In this document: one piece after another, positions 46,330-57,029 of the stretch
How the letters are laid out: every line of letters starts with the position of its first letter
How positions within the stretch are numbered: the stretch's first letter is position 1
Assembly: GCA_965153455.1 (NCBI GenBank)
Contig: OZ234497.1
Location: forward strand, 8,742,001-8,806,000
DNA length: 64,000 nucleotides
Direction of reading: 5' to 3'
From: Sphagnum compactum
Lineage: Eukaryota; Bryophyta; Sphagnopsida; Sphagnales
Position numbers and translations under genes: made by a program
The notes under the pieces: generated by a model
Told to the model about the DNA's origin: nothing
The model's database searches: none
Seen by the model: only the letters and a program-made list of their open reading frames with translations

Positions 46330-48235
46330 CAACAGCTGCTGAAGGGTATTATACATAACCTATAGACTATGTACAATATGGATCCCATGTCGTCAGGTGC
46401 ACTATTGGGTGCAGAGCCACTCCTTCATTCCTGGTGGGCAATATGCACAATTTATCAGCTTGATGATCATAAGAAACTTTGCAGTTTTTAGACCCAAGAT
46501 TTGAACTGGGGTTCCATCATATAGATAACCTAGGTTTGCAGTTCTCATGTACCCCAATTCAGGTCTTTTGTACTTGTAATTTGTCTTGTAACATTCTGCT
46601 GTCTTTGTTCATTGGCAATTTATTAAAACTGCAATTTCAGTCAAATGTTAGTTCTTACATTGCATCCTTTCAAGGCAGGAATTGTTACAGTCATACCGTT
46701 TCATGGTTTAATTTGTACCAGGTGCATATTTGTGAACACTAGGTCTATAGTAATGTATATATATATATATGTGTATATGATCTTCTTGTTTATCTCAATT
46801 TGCAACATTGTGTGATTTTAGTACAAAACTTATAATGAATCTATGGTGCCCTAACAATATGCATGGACTTGAATGAGAAATGTTATGTAGGAGAAGGTCC
46901 CACTTTGGGGACTTTTCGAATTTGAGATTTTTCAAGGTTGATAGCCTAAGAAAGGTTGAAAATTCGAAAGGCTCAATACAAGTTGTACTTGACCTTTTGA
47001 ACTTCAAAAAATCCAATGAAACAAAGGTAAGTCTGAGATAAAGCTAAGGTAAGTCAAAAAAAAATTAAACAAAATAAATTAGGCTGGAGAGCAATCTGAA
47101 AATACAAAGAAGAAAAAGTGCCGATGCTCTACAGGTGCATAGTTGACAATCTTAATTAATGTGCCACTAAGCGGCTCTACAAGAGTTCAGGGAAGGAAAT
47201 GCCATGACTGCAATTGTATGTGCAGTCCATTGTGAAGTCAACTTCACAAGCAATGGAAAAGAAAGATCACACAAAATATCATGTGTTGTGGACACTAATT
47301 ATTGTGAATGCATCAAAGAAGGGGATAATATAACCCAACATTTTTTTCTTTTTTGGCAAATTTCCACCACTTGGCAGACCAAAAGAAAATTCGATCCAGT
47401 GCAACTCATACAAAGGAAAACATTCTTTTTGCACCAAAGTGTGAGGAATTTTTTTTTATGAAACCACCATATTTAGACAATAGGACATTTGTGAAATAAT
47501 ATTAGTCATTTAGCAAGTTGAGCTAAATGACTAATATGAGTGTTGAAGTGACCTAAAGTACTTAGACAGAGACAATGATTCCATGTTGAATTGTGCATTG
47601 CAAACCCAAAGAGTAGAGGTTCTTGAGAAGCTTACCAAATTCCTTACAATTAGCGATCTGTGGGTTCAATGCTGGTGTCATACACAGCAGCAGTACCAAT
47701 ATTGGCATCAATTCTGACTTTTGCAGTTCTTGTGACCAAGCTTGCCTTCCCACAAAATATTCTTGACTGACTTCAGAAGCTCAATCCTAGGGCATTTAAC
47801 AGTTTACAACCTGCAATGCATTGCAAAGGAAACAAGGAGCGGTTTAAGGCACCAATGTCCTAACAGAACTTTGGCATTCAGCAGAAACATTGATGCAGCC
47901 TTCTATGAAAAATCATCATATTAAGTTGACTGCCTTCCCTCCTGTACTGCAGGAAACCCAAAATATCCCTCCAGAGTGATGCATGCACAGCACCACCACT
48001 AATGAGAAATTGGTTTCCAGTTGAGGCTCAGGATTTAAAGGCCATCAGCTGCCACCCATCAAAGCTTGAACCCAACTAGATGCAAGTCATGTAGGATTGA
48101 TTAGACTTATGAAACACTCACTGTTAGTGGAAGACCCATTAAAGACACTGATGGCAGCTAATGATGGTGGAAACAAATTGCTTACATAAGGGAACTACTT
48201 TACATTATCTCCCAAAATGGGTCATTAGTTACGAG
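46330..48235. other. Spacer with a hairpin, no clear gene
   Basis: A TA run lies at about 46754-46769. A 15-bp perfect stem (47499-47513 with 47523-47537, loop CAAGTTGAG) stands out. Short open frames on both strands, including one on minus at about 47650-47745, were not assignable. Confidence 0.45.
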
Positions 48236-48262
48236 ACCATAATCAATCCATGTGCACAAGAT

Positions 48263-48982
48263 CTAGATCTCCAGATCACTGCTAATGAAAACATCAGTTG
48301 ATCTGCATGTACATTCTTGATCAGTATCTGCATTTCTGGCCACAATCCCAGGCTGAGTGGAGTAAAAGGCAGATGAGTCATCTGGAAATGTGAACAGCAA
48401 ACACACCCATGCTGTTGTTGATACTTGGTTTTACAATGGCATGTAGCAGGGATTAGCAAAAAACTATATCTGAGGAAAGGTACATAGTACATACTTGGTG
48501 CAGGCACATTTTCAGTACTTACCAGCTTGGAACACACTCTTTTCTCCATCATACCTGTCTTTTGTAGTATTTGCATCAAATGTCCAATACATATTTTGAT
48601 GTTTGAAAAACTCTGCAAAGCACATAACAAATGTCACCTGCCACTGTTGGCTTCTAAACCCTAAAGAACTTTACACAAAAGGATACACCACCATTGCATA
48701 GTGTTCATTTTCCTTATTGATCTGTATCCATGACCAAGGGGTGCACTTGTATAGGTACTAATTCCAGCTGGGATTTTCACTTGTTGCATTTCCAAAACCC
48801 CAAAATGAATCTCTTCAAGAAGACAGAGACCCACAACAGAATTCACTGCATTGAGAAATCTTACCAGTCTTTTTAGCATTGAGAGGCAATGGACATCCAA
48901 ACAGAAGAACACAAGGCGCGATTCCATGACCACCGTGAATGCCAAGAACACCAAAGCAAGCGCACAGTGCAGCTTCTTTCAT
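48263..48982 (-). CDS. Unidentified multi-exon gene, tentative
   Basis: The minus strand shows exon-like pieces with plausible splice signals. 48982-48865 starts with ATG (MKEAALCACFG) and ends at ACTG|GTAAGA; it joins in phase to 48845 and onward (VNSVVGLCLLEEIHFG), open to about 48670. A stronger pair follows: 48612-48523 (FFKHQNMYWTFDANTTKDRY then DGEKSVFQA, donor G|GTAAGT) joins in phase to 48381-48263 (DSSAFYSTQPGIVARN, then a CTC-containing stretch, ending at TAG). The last two exons read like real protein, with balanced composition. The link between the second and third pieces could not be closed in frame without a stop, so either a boundary is wrong, an exon is missing or the gene is damaged. 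I do not recognise the family. Confidence 0.4.
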
Positions 48983-49564
48983 CAAATTGCGCGCAGCCGC
49001 TGCTCAGCGTCTTGTCATCGACGTCTAAAGAAATTCACAACCGTGACCCCACCACGTCCATCGTTTTTCCCTGGACGTGCGAGAGATCTGTCTTTACTGA
49101 TCAACACGTGTTCTTCTTTCTCCTGGAATTACGGATTGTGACACGAGGAAGAGGACCTTTTCGACAGTTCTCACCCCAAGTCGGGGCGCAACAAGCGCAC
49201 AGATTACGACTTCAATGACGACAGAAAGCCGAAAAATAGAAGGAGCGGCGCGAGAAGGTCAAGAAAGAAAGAACTCGCCGAGTCCAAGCACATTTCTCGC
49301 TATGGACCTTCAGCTCCGGAGCAAACTACGCCGCCTCCAGGACCTGTCCTTCGCAATCAATCAAGCCTTCTATCACTCTACATGAACCATTGCCTAGATC
49401 TAACTTCCTGCAGAAAAATATTCCCACCGTTGCAACTTTGTTGTAGCGTTGTAGCGTTGTTATGACGAGGACTTCCTCAGAAAGATGCTTCCTGCCATGG
49501 AATTGCAACGGTGGAGTTCATTTCTGCAACTTCATCTCACGGTAGCTGTTACCTCATTGTGCTT

Positions 49565-49830
49565 GCATCGTCTTCAGCAAAACTTCAGAGTTCGCGAAGG
49601 AGAGCTGCGATCGCGCTGCATTGTCTTCTGCAAAACTTCAGAGGGTCACGCAGGAGAGCTCTGATTGCGCTGCATCGTCTTCTGCAAAACTTCAGAGGTC
49701 GTGCAGGAGAGCTCTGATTGCGCTGCATCGTCTTGTGCAAAACTTCAGAGGTCGTGCAGGAAAGCTTTGATTGCGCTGCATCGTCTTCTGCAAAACCTCA
49801 GAGGTCGTGCAGGAAAGATTACAACAGATC
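49565..49830 (+). repeat. Five 53-bp tandem repeats before the second DUF688-like gene
   Basis: GCATCGTCTTC-like unit starts fall at 49565, 49618, 49672, 49725 and 49778 (spacing 53, 54, 53, 53). Each unit carries GCAAAACTTCAGAGG and CAGGAGAGCT/CAGGAAAGCT. Because 53 is not a multiple of three, the array stays open in more than one frame, which creates Ala/Arg/Leu-rich translations in frame with the downstream gene but without an ATG. It ends 31 bases before the ATG, so it probably lies in the 5' UTR. Confidence 0.93.
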
Positions 49831-49861
49831 CAGTGGAAGAAAGGAAGGAGTCTTGAGCAAG

Positions 49862-50845
49862 ATGCAGGAGGAAAACTCAGATCATACGCCTGATCCGACC
49901 TGCGGCCTGTCACCAGTGGCGATTGCCTTCAAGTGGGAGAAGGAACCTGGGGTATCCATCGTGGAGGAGGAGGAGGAGGGGAGTGCGACTGCTGCTGCTG
50001 CTGAAGAACAGGCTCTTAATTCCTTACCACCTCCGCCTGGTTGTCGAAAAGCTGGCAAGAGTAGTGTGTTGGATCCTAGACATCTCACATTCTCCGGATT
50101 TGAACCTGAGGAGAAAGCGCCAAACGCTAGAGCACAGCTTGCAGACAGGATCCGCAAGAAGCTGGTGAAGGTGGTGCGACGACGGAAGGCATACACTACT
50201 GCAGCGAATTGTTTCTCTCTGGATGCTTTCAGAGGCAAATTGTACGTGTCTGATGCTTCAGAGAAAACGTATGATTCTTCTGACGAGCCAAGTGGATCAT
50301 CACCTGTAAGCATTCTCTTCTCTGAGCAGACAGATACAGCATCCTCTTCAAGCTCCTCTCTCGGCTCTACTTCCGCCGTCTCTTCTGCAGCTTCATCTTC
50401 AACCACAAGACTGCACAGCCGAAATACAGTAGTTGCTCCTTCGCCATCTCCTCATCATCCCGCCAATTCTCAGTTCATCATGGCAAACTTGCTTCTCTTC
50501 CTCTCACCGATCGACGATGATGATGTCAAAGAAGAAAACGAGGATTCTGAAGACGGCGACAATCTGAGCGGCCCCAGAGAATGTGCATGGCATCAACCTC
50601 AAGAAGAACAAGAAGGAGAAGAAGAGCAAGAAGACGATAAGGGCTATGGAAGTAGTTTGCACAAGAATCATGGCAACTGGCGCAGTATGGACCAAAACAG
50701 CGAGCGAGATCTTCTCTCTTGTGCTCGCTCTCTAGACAGGCTTCTAAAATCAAATCAACACAGAGTAGAGTGGTTACGAGCTCGAGGCTCTGGGAAGAAC
50801 CTCGAAGCAGTTGGAGCATCTCCAGAGCAGAAACACGTTGATTGA
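49862..50845 (+). CDS. DUF688-like protein, single exon, 327 residues
   Basis: The ATG at 49862 begins MQEENSDHTPDPTCG and is the first in frame; the frame upstream is open only because of the 53-bp repeats. The signature is a variant of the family motif, IAFKWEKEPG (21-30), lacking the usual VPF start and the second PGxP proline. Further blocks recall the larger gene at 40261 in the same order: SLPPPPGCR (about 54-62; there FLLPPPGSR), DRIRKKLVKVVRRRKA (there IFKKLVGQSRL), a Ser-rich stretch, LLLFLSPIDDDD (there AITAMADETDDDD) and ECAWHQP (there DVAWHQA). The rest is Ser-, Glu- and Asp-rich and probably disordered. No intron is required. Function is unknown; the two genes are likely old paralogues. 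Confidence 0.82.
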   Translation: MQEENSDHTPDPTCGLSPVAIAFKWEKEPGVSIVEEEEEGSATAAAAEEQALNSLPPPPGCRKAGKSSVLDPRHLTFSGFEPEEKAPNARAQLADRIRKKLVKVVRRRKAYTTAANCFSLDAFRGKLYVSDASEKTYDSSDEPSGSSPVSILFSEQTDTASSSSSSLGSTSAVSSAASSSTTRLHSRNTVVAPSPSPHHPANSQFIMANLLLFLSPIDDDDVKEENEDSEDGDNLSGPRECAWHQPQEEQEGEEEQEDDKGYGSSLHKNHGNWRSMDQNSERDLLSCARSLDRLLKSNQHRVEWLRARGSGKNLEAVGASPEQKHVD

Positions 50846-51332
50846 ACTAGGACTCTTACATAGGATGCAAATTGTAAAACGAGGATTCTTGTGGAGGGAT
50901 GCTCATGAGAGCTTTGCCGCCCCTGACCCGGAGGCGTTGTTGCATTCCCCAGTTCTATCGCTTTGCAGTTTATAAATGGACAACAGAAGAGTGACTGCTT
51001 CATACCAAGAGCTTCTCAAGACATCACAGTCTCTCCACACTGCACTCATTCCTTTTTCTGTTCACAGCAACAATGGCAGCTGATAGGAGAGATGCTGCAT
51101 TTTTTTTTCTATTCACAACAACAAAGGCTGATGATCATAGGGGAGATGCTCACGGGCTGAGGGCAAAAGCTCCTGTCAAAGAGTTTCTACTCAAAACACA
51201 CATACTAGGTGTAGTGAGCTTTCTGTTTTTTGTGAAACCATCTACCCTCTTCTTTTCATACCAATGCTTGGTTTTGCATTCTTGTTATGGAGATTTCTCT
51301 GCAAAAAATTCATAGATAATATACAACAGCTT

Positions 51333-51545
51333 GGTTTGCAATGCACATCAAAAAGCTCAAAGACTGATCTGATACTTGCATATCAGAAAGCTCAAAGACC
51401 AAGATCAAAAAGCTCAAAGACTGATGTGATCTTTGCAACTGCATATTGAAAAGCTTGAAGACCAAGATCCTTGCAATTGCACATTGAAAGCCTGAGGACT
51501 GAGATCCTTGCAATTGCACATCAAAAAGCTTAAAGACCAAGATAC
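51333..51545 (+). repeat. Degenerate minisatellite
   Basis: About five units of roughly 30-48 bases contain AAAAGCTCAAAGAC or variants and GATCNTTGCAA blocks. Period and copies are irregular. Non-coding. Confidence 0.75.
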
Positions 51546-52014
51546 TTTTCAGCTTCATTTCCACACAAACATAACCAAAGCTTAGAGGAATTTGTGAAGA
51601 GATTCAAGCATAATAAGTACCCATGTGCTTTTGTATCTCTGAGTGATGGAGATGAAGCAATTCTTGTTGCCATGAAGAACCCTCTATACCCAAGTCTCAG
51701 AAGACATGCATATTGCACTTGGTTGGTTTTGGTTTGCCAAACAAAAGGAAGGGAAATCACTGTTCATGGTAGGTGGGTCAGCATGAGAGGATACTGGTCT
51801 CTGTGAACTCGATCATCCCAATCTTATTGTGCAAAGCTTACATTTTTTTCATGAACCCGTGTGGCCAGTCCAGTGGTGCAATGGACTCTATGCATGGAGC
51901 TGCCCCAAGTGTCATCATCCCATGCAGTTCTGTCTTCCACAACATTATTACCATGTGCATTTTGTCATTACTGATGACAACAAAGTCATGGTTAGGACTG
52001 ACTTCTTTTTTTAA
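51546..52014 (+). pseudogene. Relic of an unrecognised Cys-containing protein
   Basis: From about 51546 to 51803 one plus-strand frame reads through FPHKHNQSLEEFVKRFKHNK, YPCAFVSLSDGDEAILVAMK, NPLYPSLRRHAYCTWLVLVC and ITVHGRWVSMRGYWSL, then stops. From about 51803 the next frame continues with CELDHPNLIVQSLHFFHEPV, WPVQWCNGLYAWSCPKCHHP and HYYHVHFVITDDNKVMV to a TAA at 52012-52014. The two halves fit as one protein broken by a single frameshift near 51800. A CPKC pair followed by His residues suggests a metal-binding site. No ATG starts the first half, which emerges from the minisatellite. I do not know the family; a transposon-derived or domesticated protein is possible. Confidence 0.55.
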
Positions 52015-52205
52015 AAATTATTTGCAAAGATCAATTGAAAAAATGTTTTGTTGAAAGTTCGTAAGGTTGCCAGTAGCTTCAGCCTTGCAGTCTCCAGATC
52101 CAGTCTCCAAAACTGTAGTAGAGCTGCAAAGTTTATCAATGTAAGATGAGCTTCGACCCAACAGCAAATTTAGCTCAAGAGTGATGAATAGATATCTGTA
52201 AGGGT

Positions 52206-55200
52206 TTAAGCACAAGCGCCTGATCTGAGACCTGGACGTCCCTGTGATTCGCTTGCAGTCCTGCTGCACTCCCTCTTACGCCTCTTTGGACTCCTTTCAG
52301 CAGGTAAGGGTTTGTCTTTGTCAACAGGTTGTTGGTCTCTGTCCAAGCAAGGGATATGATGTATTTTGGTGGTGGAGATGAGTCCATTGGTGGCACCATT
52401 CTCCACTAGTACAGTTTTACCACTCTCTTCCACATTTTTTGCATCTTTGGTGGATTCTCTTGGGAAAGGTTCATTGCTTTCATTGCTGTTAGTATCCTTG
52501 ACAGCAGCAATAGTTGGGACAACTTGCAAATCCTTCTTGGGGTTTACATCAGGCTTTTGATTATTGGCAATGGGTTCTTGTTCATTTGCCAGCAAAGCTC
52601 CATCTTGAGCTTTGCAACCTGAGTTCATGAGCTTTGTAGCTTCAGTGGGCTTTCTGGTGGAGTGGGAGAGGATGGAGATCTCATTGTTATTGCTTGCATT
52701 GCTGAGATCAAGATCAAAACGGCTGCAGGGGCTGTGATACTTAGACCGCCATCCCCGTGAGTACAGACGCTTGTACAGATCTGCTGTTCGCACAACAGGA
52801 GAATGCTGCAAGCAACCATACACGAAACAGACATGAATAATTTCAGTAAGCCTCTTTAAAGTGAATGAAGAAACCACTGAAATTACTAGATGAGAAGATC
52901 AACATACATGAAACCCACCTGAGCAGGAGTTCCATGCACAAGTTGGTCCATTTCTTGCTGCAATTTAGTTACTTCAGACCGCATGTAGGCTTCTGTTAAT
53001 TCCTCCATACCAGCTCCTCGTCCAACTGCAATGGTATGCTCCAGACCATGTATGGTGCTCTCCAAGCTCCGGACCTGACAACACAATCTTCAGACTGATG
53101 ATACCTGATAAAGACTTGCAAATTAAGAGAAGAGCTCCACTATCACTGGGTTGTTGTATTTCAAGCAGAGTTTTTTGACATGTTGTGTATAGTTAATGCA
53201 TAAATGCCCAAAGAGCCCACCCACCCAGATCATCACAACCTTGCAGGAAGCAACAGAATCAGGAAAGTGATTGTCCTTTTTGGCACTGTGGTTCATTGCA
53301 ACCAATTGTGTTTGTTACCTTCCGGCCAGGCCAGCGCTTGAGACCAAACTTCCTACATGCTTTTTTCAGTGTTGTTTGAGAAACTCCAAGCTTCTTGGCA
53401 GCATCAACAACACTGAGATGAAAATATGCAGACAGATCAGACATTTTCAAATGATGTGTGCCAAGGCCCTGCAATTCCCATGTTTACACAATCAATTGAG
53501 AAATTATATATTGCATCATGCCTGGACAGATGATGACACAAAACTAAGAAATGAATTGCACGGGAGTTGTGAATCAAGAAATGATTCTCCATGTGATCTC
53601 TTGAACATTGGGCTCTGTATGGGGCCACCATTTCCAGGTGTTCAATGTTGAACCTTTGAGCAGCAGCATTAGGAGCATGCATCAAATCCTAAACATTCTG
53701 TAAGCATTGACGCCAGAAAACTGTGTGGAAACAGAAAAAAAAGAAACAAGCACCTACTGTTTTGCTTCTTCTGTTCACCAGGAATATCAAATCCGATTGG
53801 CCATTGACTTGCTCACTATCAATGCCATCACTGGATGGTGCTGCTGTGGCATTTGCATTTGCTGAAGAAGAGGATTGATCCTTTTCATGAGATTCACTAA
53901 CTGATACTCTCGCAGCAACTGCTGCAAGTTTTTGTGATCTGAATTCAGGGAGAGAAGTTTCAGGACATTGAGTAGCATCATGCCCAGCAGTCTGAGGAAT
54001 AAGCTTCATCACAGTTGGTTCAAGCGCTTCTTTTGTTGGAGCAACTACTTTGCTATGAGTAGGAGAAATGGGTGCAGAATCTGCTGATGGATGGGCACCC
54101 CCAGGCACTGGTGCAAACGCTCGTAGCTGTGATGCCAAAAACTGAGCCAGCATTGCAATATTAGGGGTACCGGTTGAGCATTGCATGTGAGAGTTTGGCA
54201 TCACTGGCAGTTGACTGAGAAGCTCAGAACCAAAAGATTGGAAACCTGCATTTGGTGTGCTTTGGTTGGAAAGAGGCTTGATTGGGATTCCATTTGACAT
54301 GCTGCTACCTCTGCTGCTACTTACCTGGTGAGGCAGTGTAGAGCCTCGGACAAGGAACTGAGCAAGCTCTGCTGGGCTTGGAGTTAGACCAAAATTGAAC
54401 ATGGCTCCTGCCACTTGCATGCCTTTGGCACATGCACCAACTCCACCACCATTGACATCAAAGTTGTTAGGTCTTGAGGCCATTGCTGGAAGCTGCTGCC
54501 GGCAGTCCACTTGTGGTTCACAAGGCTCATACTCTTGTGTGAATGCACATGATCCCTCCTCATGGAAAGTTGCAGGACTAGGGTCAGACGAAGGAAGCAT
54601 TATCTTCAGGGCTCTCAAGGGTGCTGGATCACATCTTGGCTTGTAATTCACACTGCCATGATTCTTCAGCAAAACCTGCAAGGGTTTGACTCCCATTCCT
54701 GGTAATTCTGTGGTGTTATCTTCAGGAACTAAGCAAGCAGCACCTGGAGTGGCAAAGGACCCATACAAGCTGCTGCTTGGCGGAGTAACATTCTTTGCCT
54801 TAGGCTTGTACAAGCTTGCGAACCCCATAGGCGAATCTGGACCGAGTTTTTCAGTATCCGGACGTCCATTGCATTCTGTAAGAGGAGGAGGAGGACTAGA
54901 CTTGCTGGAGGAGTTCACGATAGCAACCAACTGTTTGTTGCGGCCCATGCAAATGATGACATCTTCAAGCGTTGCATCCACATCAAGCTCTTCTGGTTCT
55001 GTACCATCAGCATTCGCCAGCTGCAAACGCTGGATACTGTCACCGTCCCCGATGAAGTCTAAGCGGCGAGCGTTTCTCTGCCCACCAACATACAAACGAA
55101 CAAAACAATTCGGAGCCTGTCAAGAAGCTCCTCCAAATTTGTGAAACTCTTACGAAAATCTTAAGGAACTAGATGATCCGCTTCAATTGGGGAAAGAAAA

Positions 55201-55411
55201 CGACAGGAGTTTGCAGCAAATCTTTGGATCCATCCTCCCGTCCCTTTCCTTCCCGCAATAACAAAAAGTCCTGGCAAAATCTTACCTGAATCACTCTGGC
55301 AAATTCTTGCAGAGTCTCTTGCACTTGGCGTGCAGAGCTCCACTGATGCCCACGTACTGACACCGTGAACTTGACTTTCTCAATTGCTCCCGGGCCTAAA
55401 ACTCCTGCCAT
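52206..55411 (-). CDS. RWP-RK domain transcription factor, five exons, complete
   Basis: Exons 55411-55286, 55116-53758, 53468-53319, 53074-52919 and 52805-52206 all join in phase 0 with GT-AG introns and encode 796 residues. The ATG at 55411 starts MAGVLGPGAIEKVKF. Residues about 1-110 form a conserved-looking module (EKVKFTVSVRG, FVRLYVGGQRNARRLDFIGD, LEDVIICMGRNKQLVAIV) that I cannot assign. A long Ser/Pro/Gln-rich linker follows. Exon 3 is the RWP-RK DNA-binding domain: LSVVDAAKKLGVSQTTLKKA, then CRKFGLKRWPGRK with the invariant RWPxRK core. Exon 4 is a predicted coiled coil (SLESTIHGLEHTI, VTKLQQEMDQLVHG), as usual after this domain. Exon 5 encodes a basic, Asn/Glu-rich tail with a likely nuclear signal, PKRRKRE. 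No GAF or nitrate-responsive N-terminus and no PB1 domain is evident, so it is neither a typical NLP nor a short RKD. RWP-RK proteins control nitrogen responses and gametophyte or egg-cell development. Confidence 0.93.
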
Positions 55412-57029
55412 GATCCTCTTCTTCTTTTTCCTCCTCCTCCTCCTCCTCCTCCTCCTCTTTAGCAGGAGCTTATTCGTCGTGGAAGTCTTCGTTTTCTCCT
55501 GGCTTCTGTTCTCACTTCTCCTTCAATCACAATTCATTTGTTTCGTCTCTGCAAGTGCAATCATAGGGAAAGGGAATTCGGCAATGTCCGTCTTCTTTCT
55601 CCTTGTGCGGATCTCACTGCACGCGCATCACCGCGCTTCATCGTCTCCGCCATCGCCTCGCCGCCGCCTCTTCTTCTTCTTCCATCTTCTTCCCCCCTAA
55701 CCGTTATTTCAGGTCAATCTTTGGCGACGTGGGAGGCTTTCGAGCTTTGGATGTCGAATGATTCGAGGTGGAGAGAGTTTCGACGGTTCGGTTGTGACCA
55801 CGTAGGCAATGGGGGGTCAGTGCTGGGACGGGGATGCGAAGAGAAGGTGGCAATTTCTGCCCTTTTTTTCTGAATACGTAATAATGGGTCAAACAGTGCA
55901 CAATGGCACCAAACCAAATTCTTTTGTATTTTCTCCATTTTTCCTTGTTTTTGTGTCACTGACTTTTTCTTTTCTAGTTTAAAACCTCACCCTTTTTAGT
56001 GTATTTTAAGATTATCTTATAAAGCAGAATAAGACGGCAGGGCATTTCGGAAAATGGAATGCCCTCCATACAATGGTACAAAGGGCCTTTATGTATAGGG
56101 AAAGGGGGTGAGTATAGGCCCTTCTGTGATTTTTGACCTGTTCCCTTGGCCTACCTATTGGAGCTTTGTTTTAAGAAGGTGCTTATTTCAATAATCCTCG
56201 GCTCCTCCTGGGGCAGTACCCTACACATAATACCAAATTCCTCTGACAATGTATTGGAGCTGGTGTACGAGGGTTTTTCCATAATCCATCATATTATGGT
56301 CCTTCATGTTCATAATTCCATGTCAGAAATTGCTTTAAAAAAAGGTTCAATCAATTCCTAGGGAGATGGAAGAGGGTGTAACCGTACATCTTGTTCTTGC
56401 TTGGTGGAGAGTAGCTTTATTATCTGTCTCCTTTTTGGTTTGTCTTAATGCTTCAATGTAATATGATGCACCTTTCTAATGTAGCATGGTTGTGGTACCC
56501 TCACACTACGTTGCTCACATAATGTATTTGTGTATGGTTAGGTTATGAGCTTTTATTTTGATTGTGAGGAGAAATGAAAGAGAAAACTTCCAAGCAATGG
56601 AAATGTTTGAGAAATGCATTAAAAATTGCAACAAAGAATATTGATGCTTCCATCATGGTTGCTACAATTGCACAAAAAGTAAACTTTTAAGTAATAACAA
56701 CACACCCTATTGTTCATGTTTTTGTTGCTTCGTAATCATTGTGTCTTTTGTTTTGATCCAACAAAATGCTCATTGTCATGCTTTTACAAATTTTTACCAC
56801 AATAGAAGAATATTTGACCAAGATGGTTATTCTTGATGCTTCTTTCAAAATGCTTAATGAATAGATCATGTCAATAGGTGATCCCTTACTTTGATCTTGT
56901 TGAAAGTCTTCGTAGTTTTTCAAGAGTGAAAGTTATGGACACAATTGCATTATGGATAACGGACATCTTCTAATCACTTGTAGGATTACGAGATATATGG
57001 GACGGTGATCAAAATGTCTATACCAAAGT
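55412..57029. other. Upstream of the RWP-RK gene, then AT-rich spacer
   Basis: A CCT run at about 55431-55459 lies in the presumed 5' UTR of the RWP-RK gene. The stretch to about 55900 is GC-richer and probably promoter. Beyond it the DNA is AT-rich with no supportable gene; a minus-strand open frame at 56714-56923 is unassigned. Confidence 0.45.

Noticed and set aside
47562-47753. Short minus-strand frames including one ending EPTDR-stop
   Set aside because: Looks protein-like for about 33 codons, but no start, splice partner or family was found.
55365-55873. Plus-strand open frames opposite the RWP-RK promoter
   Set aside because: Driven by a CCT run and a Ser/Pro-rich GC segment; likely 5' UTR or promoter of the minus-strand gene.
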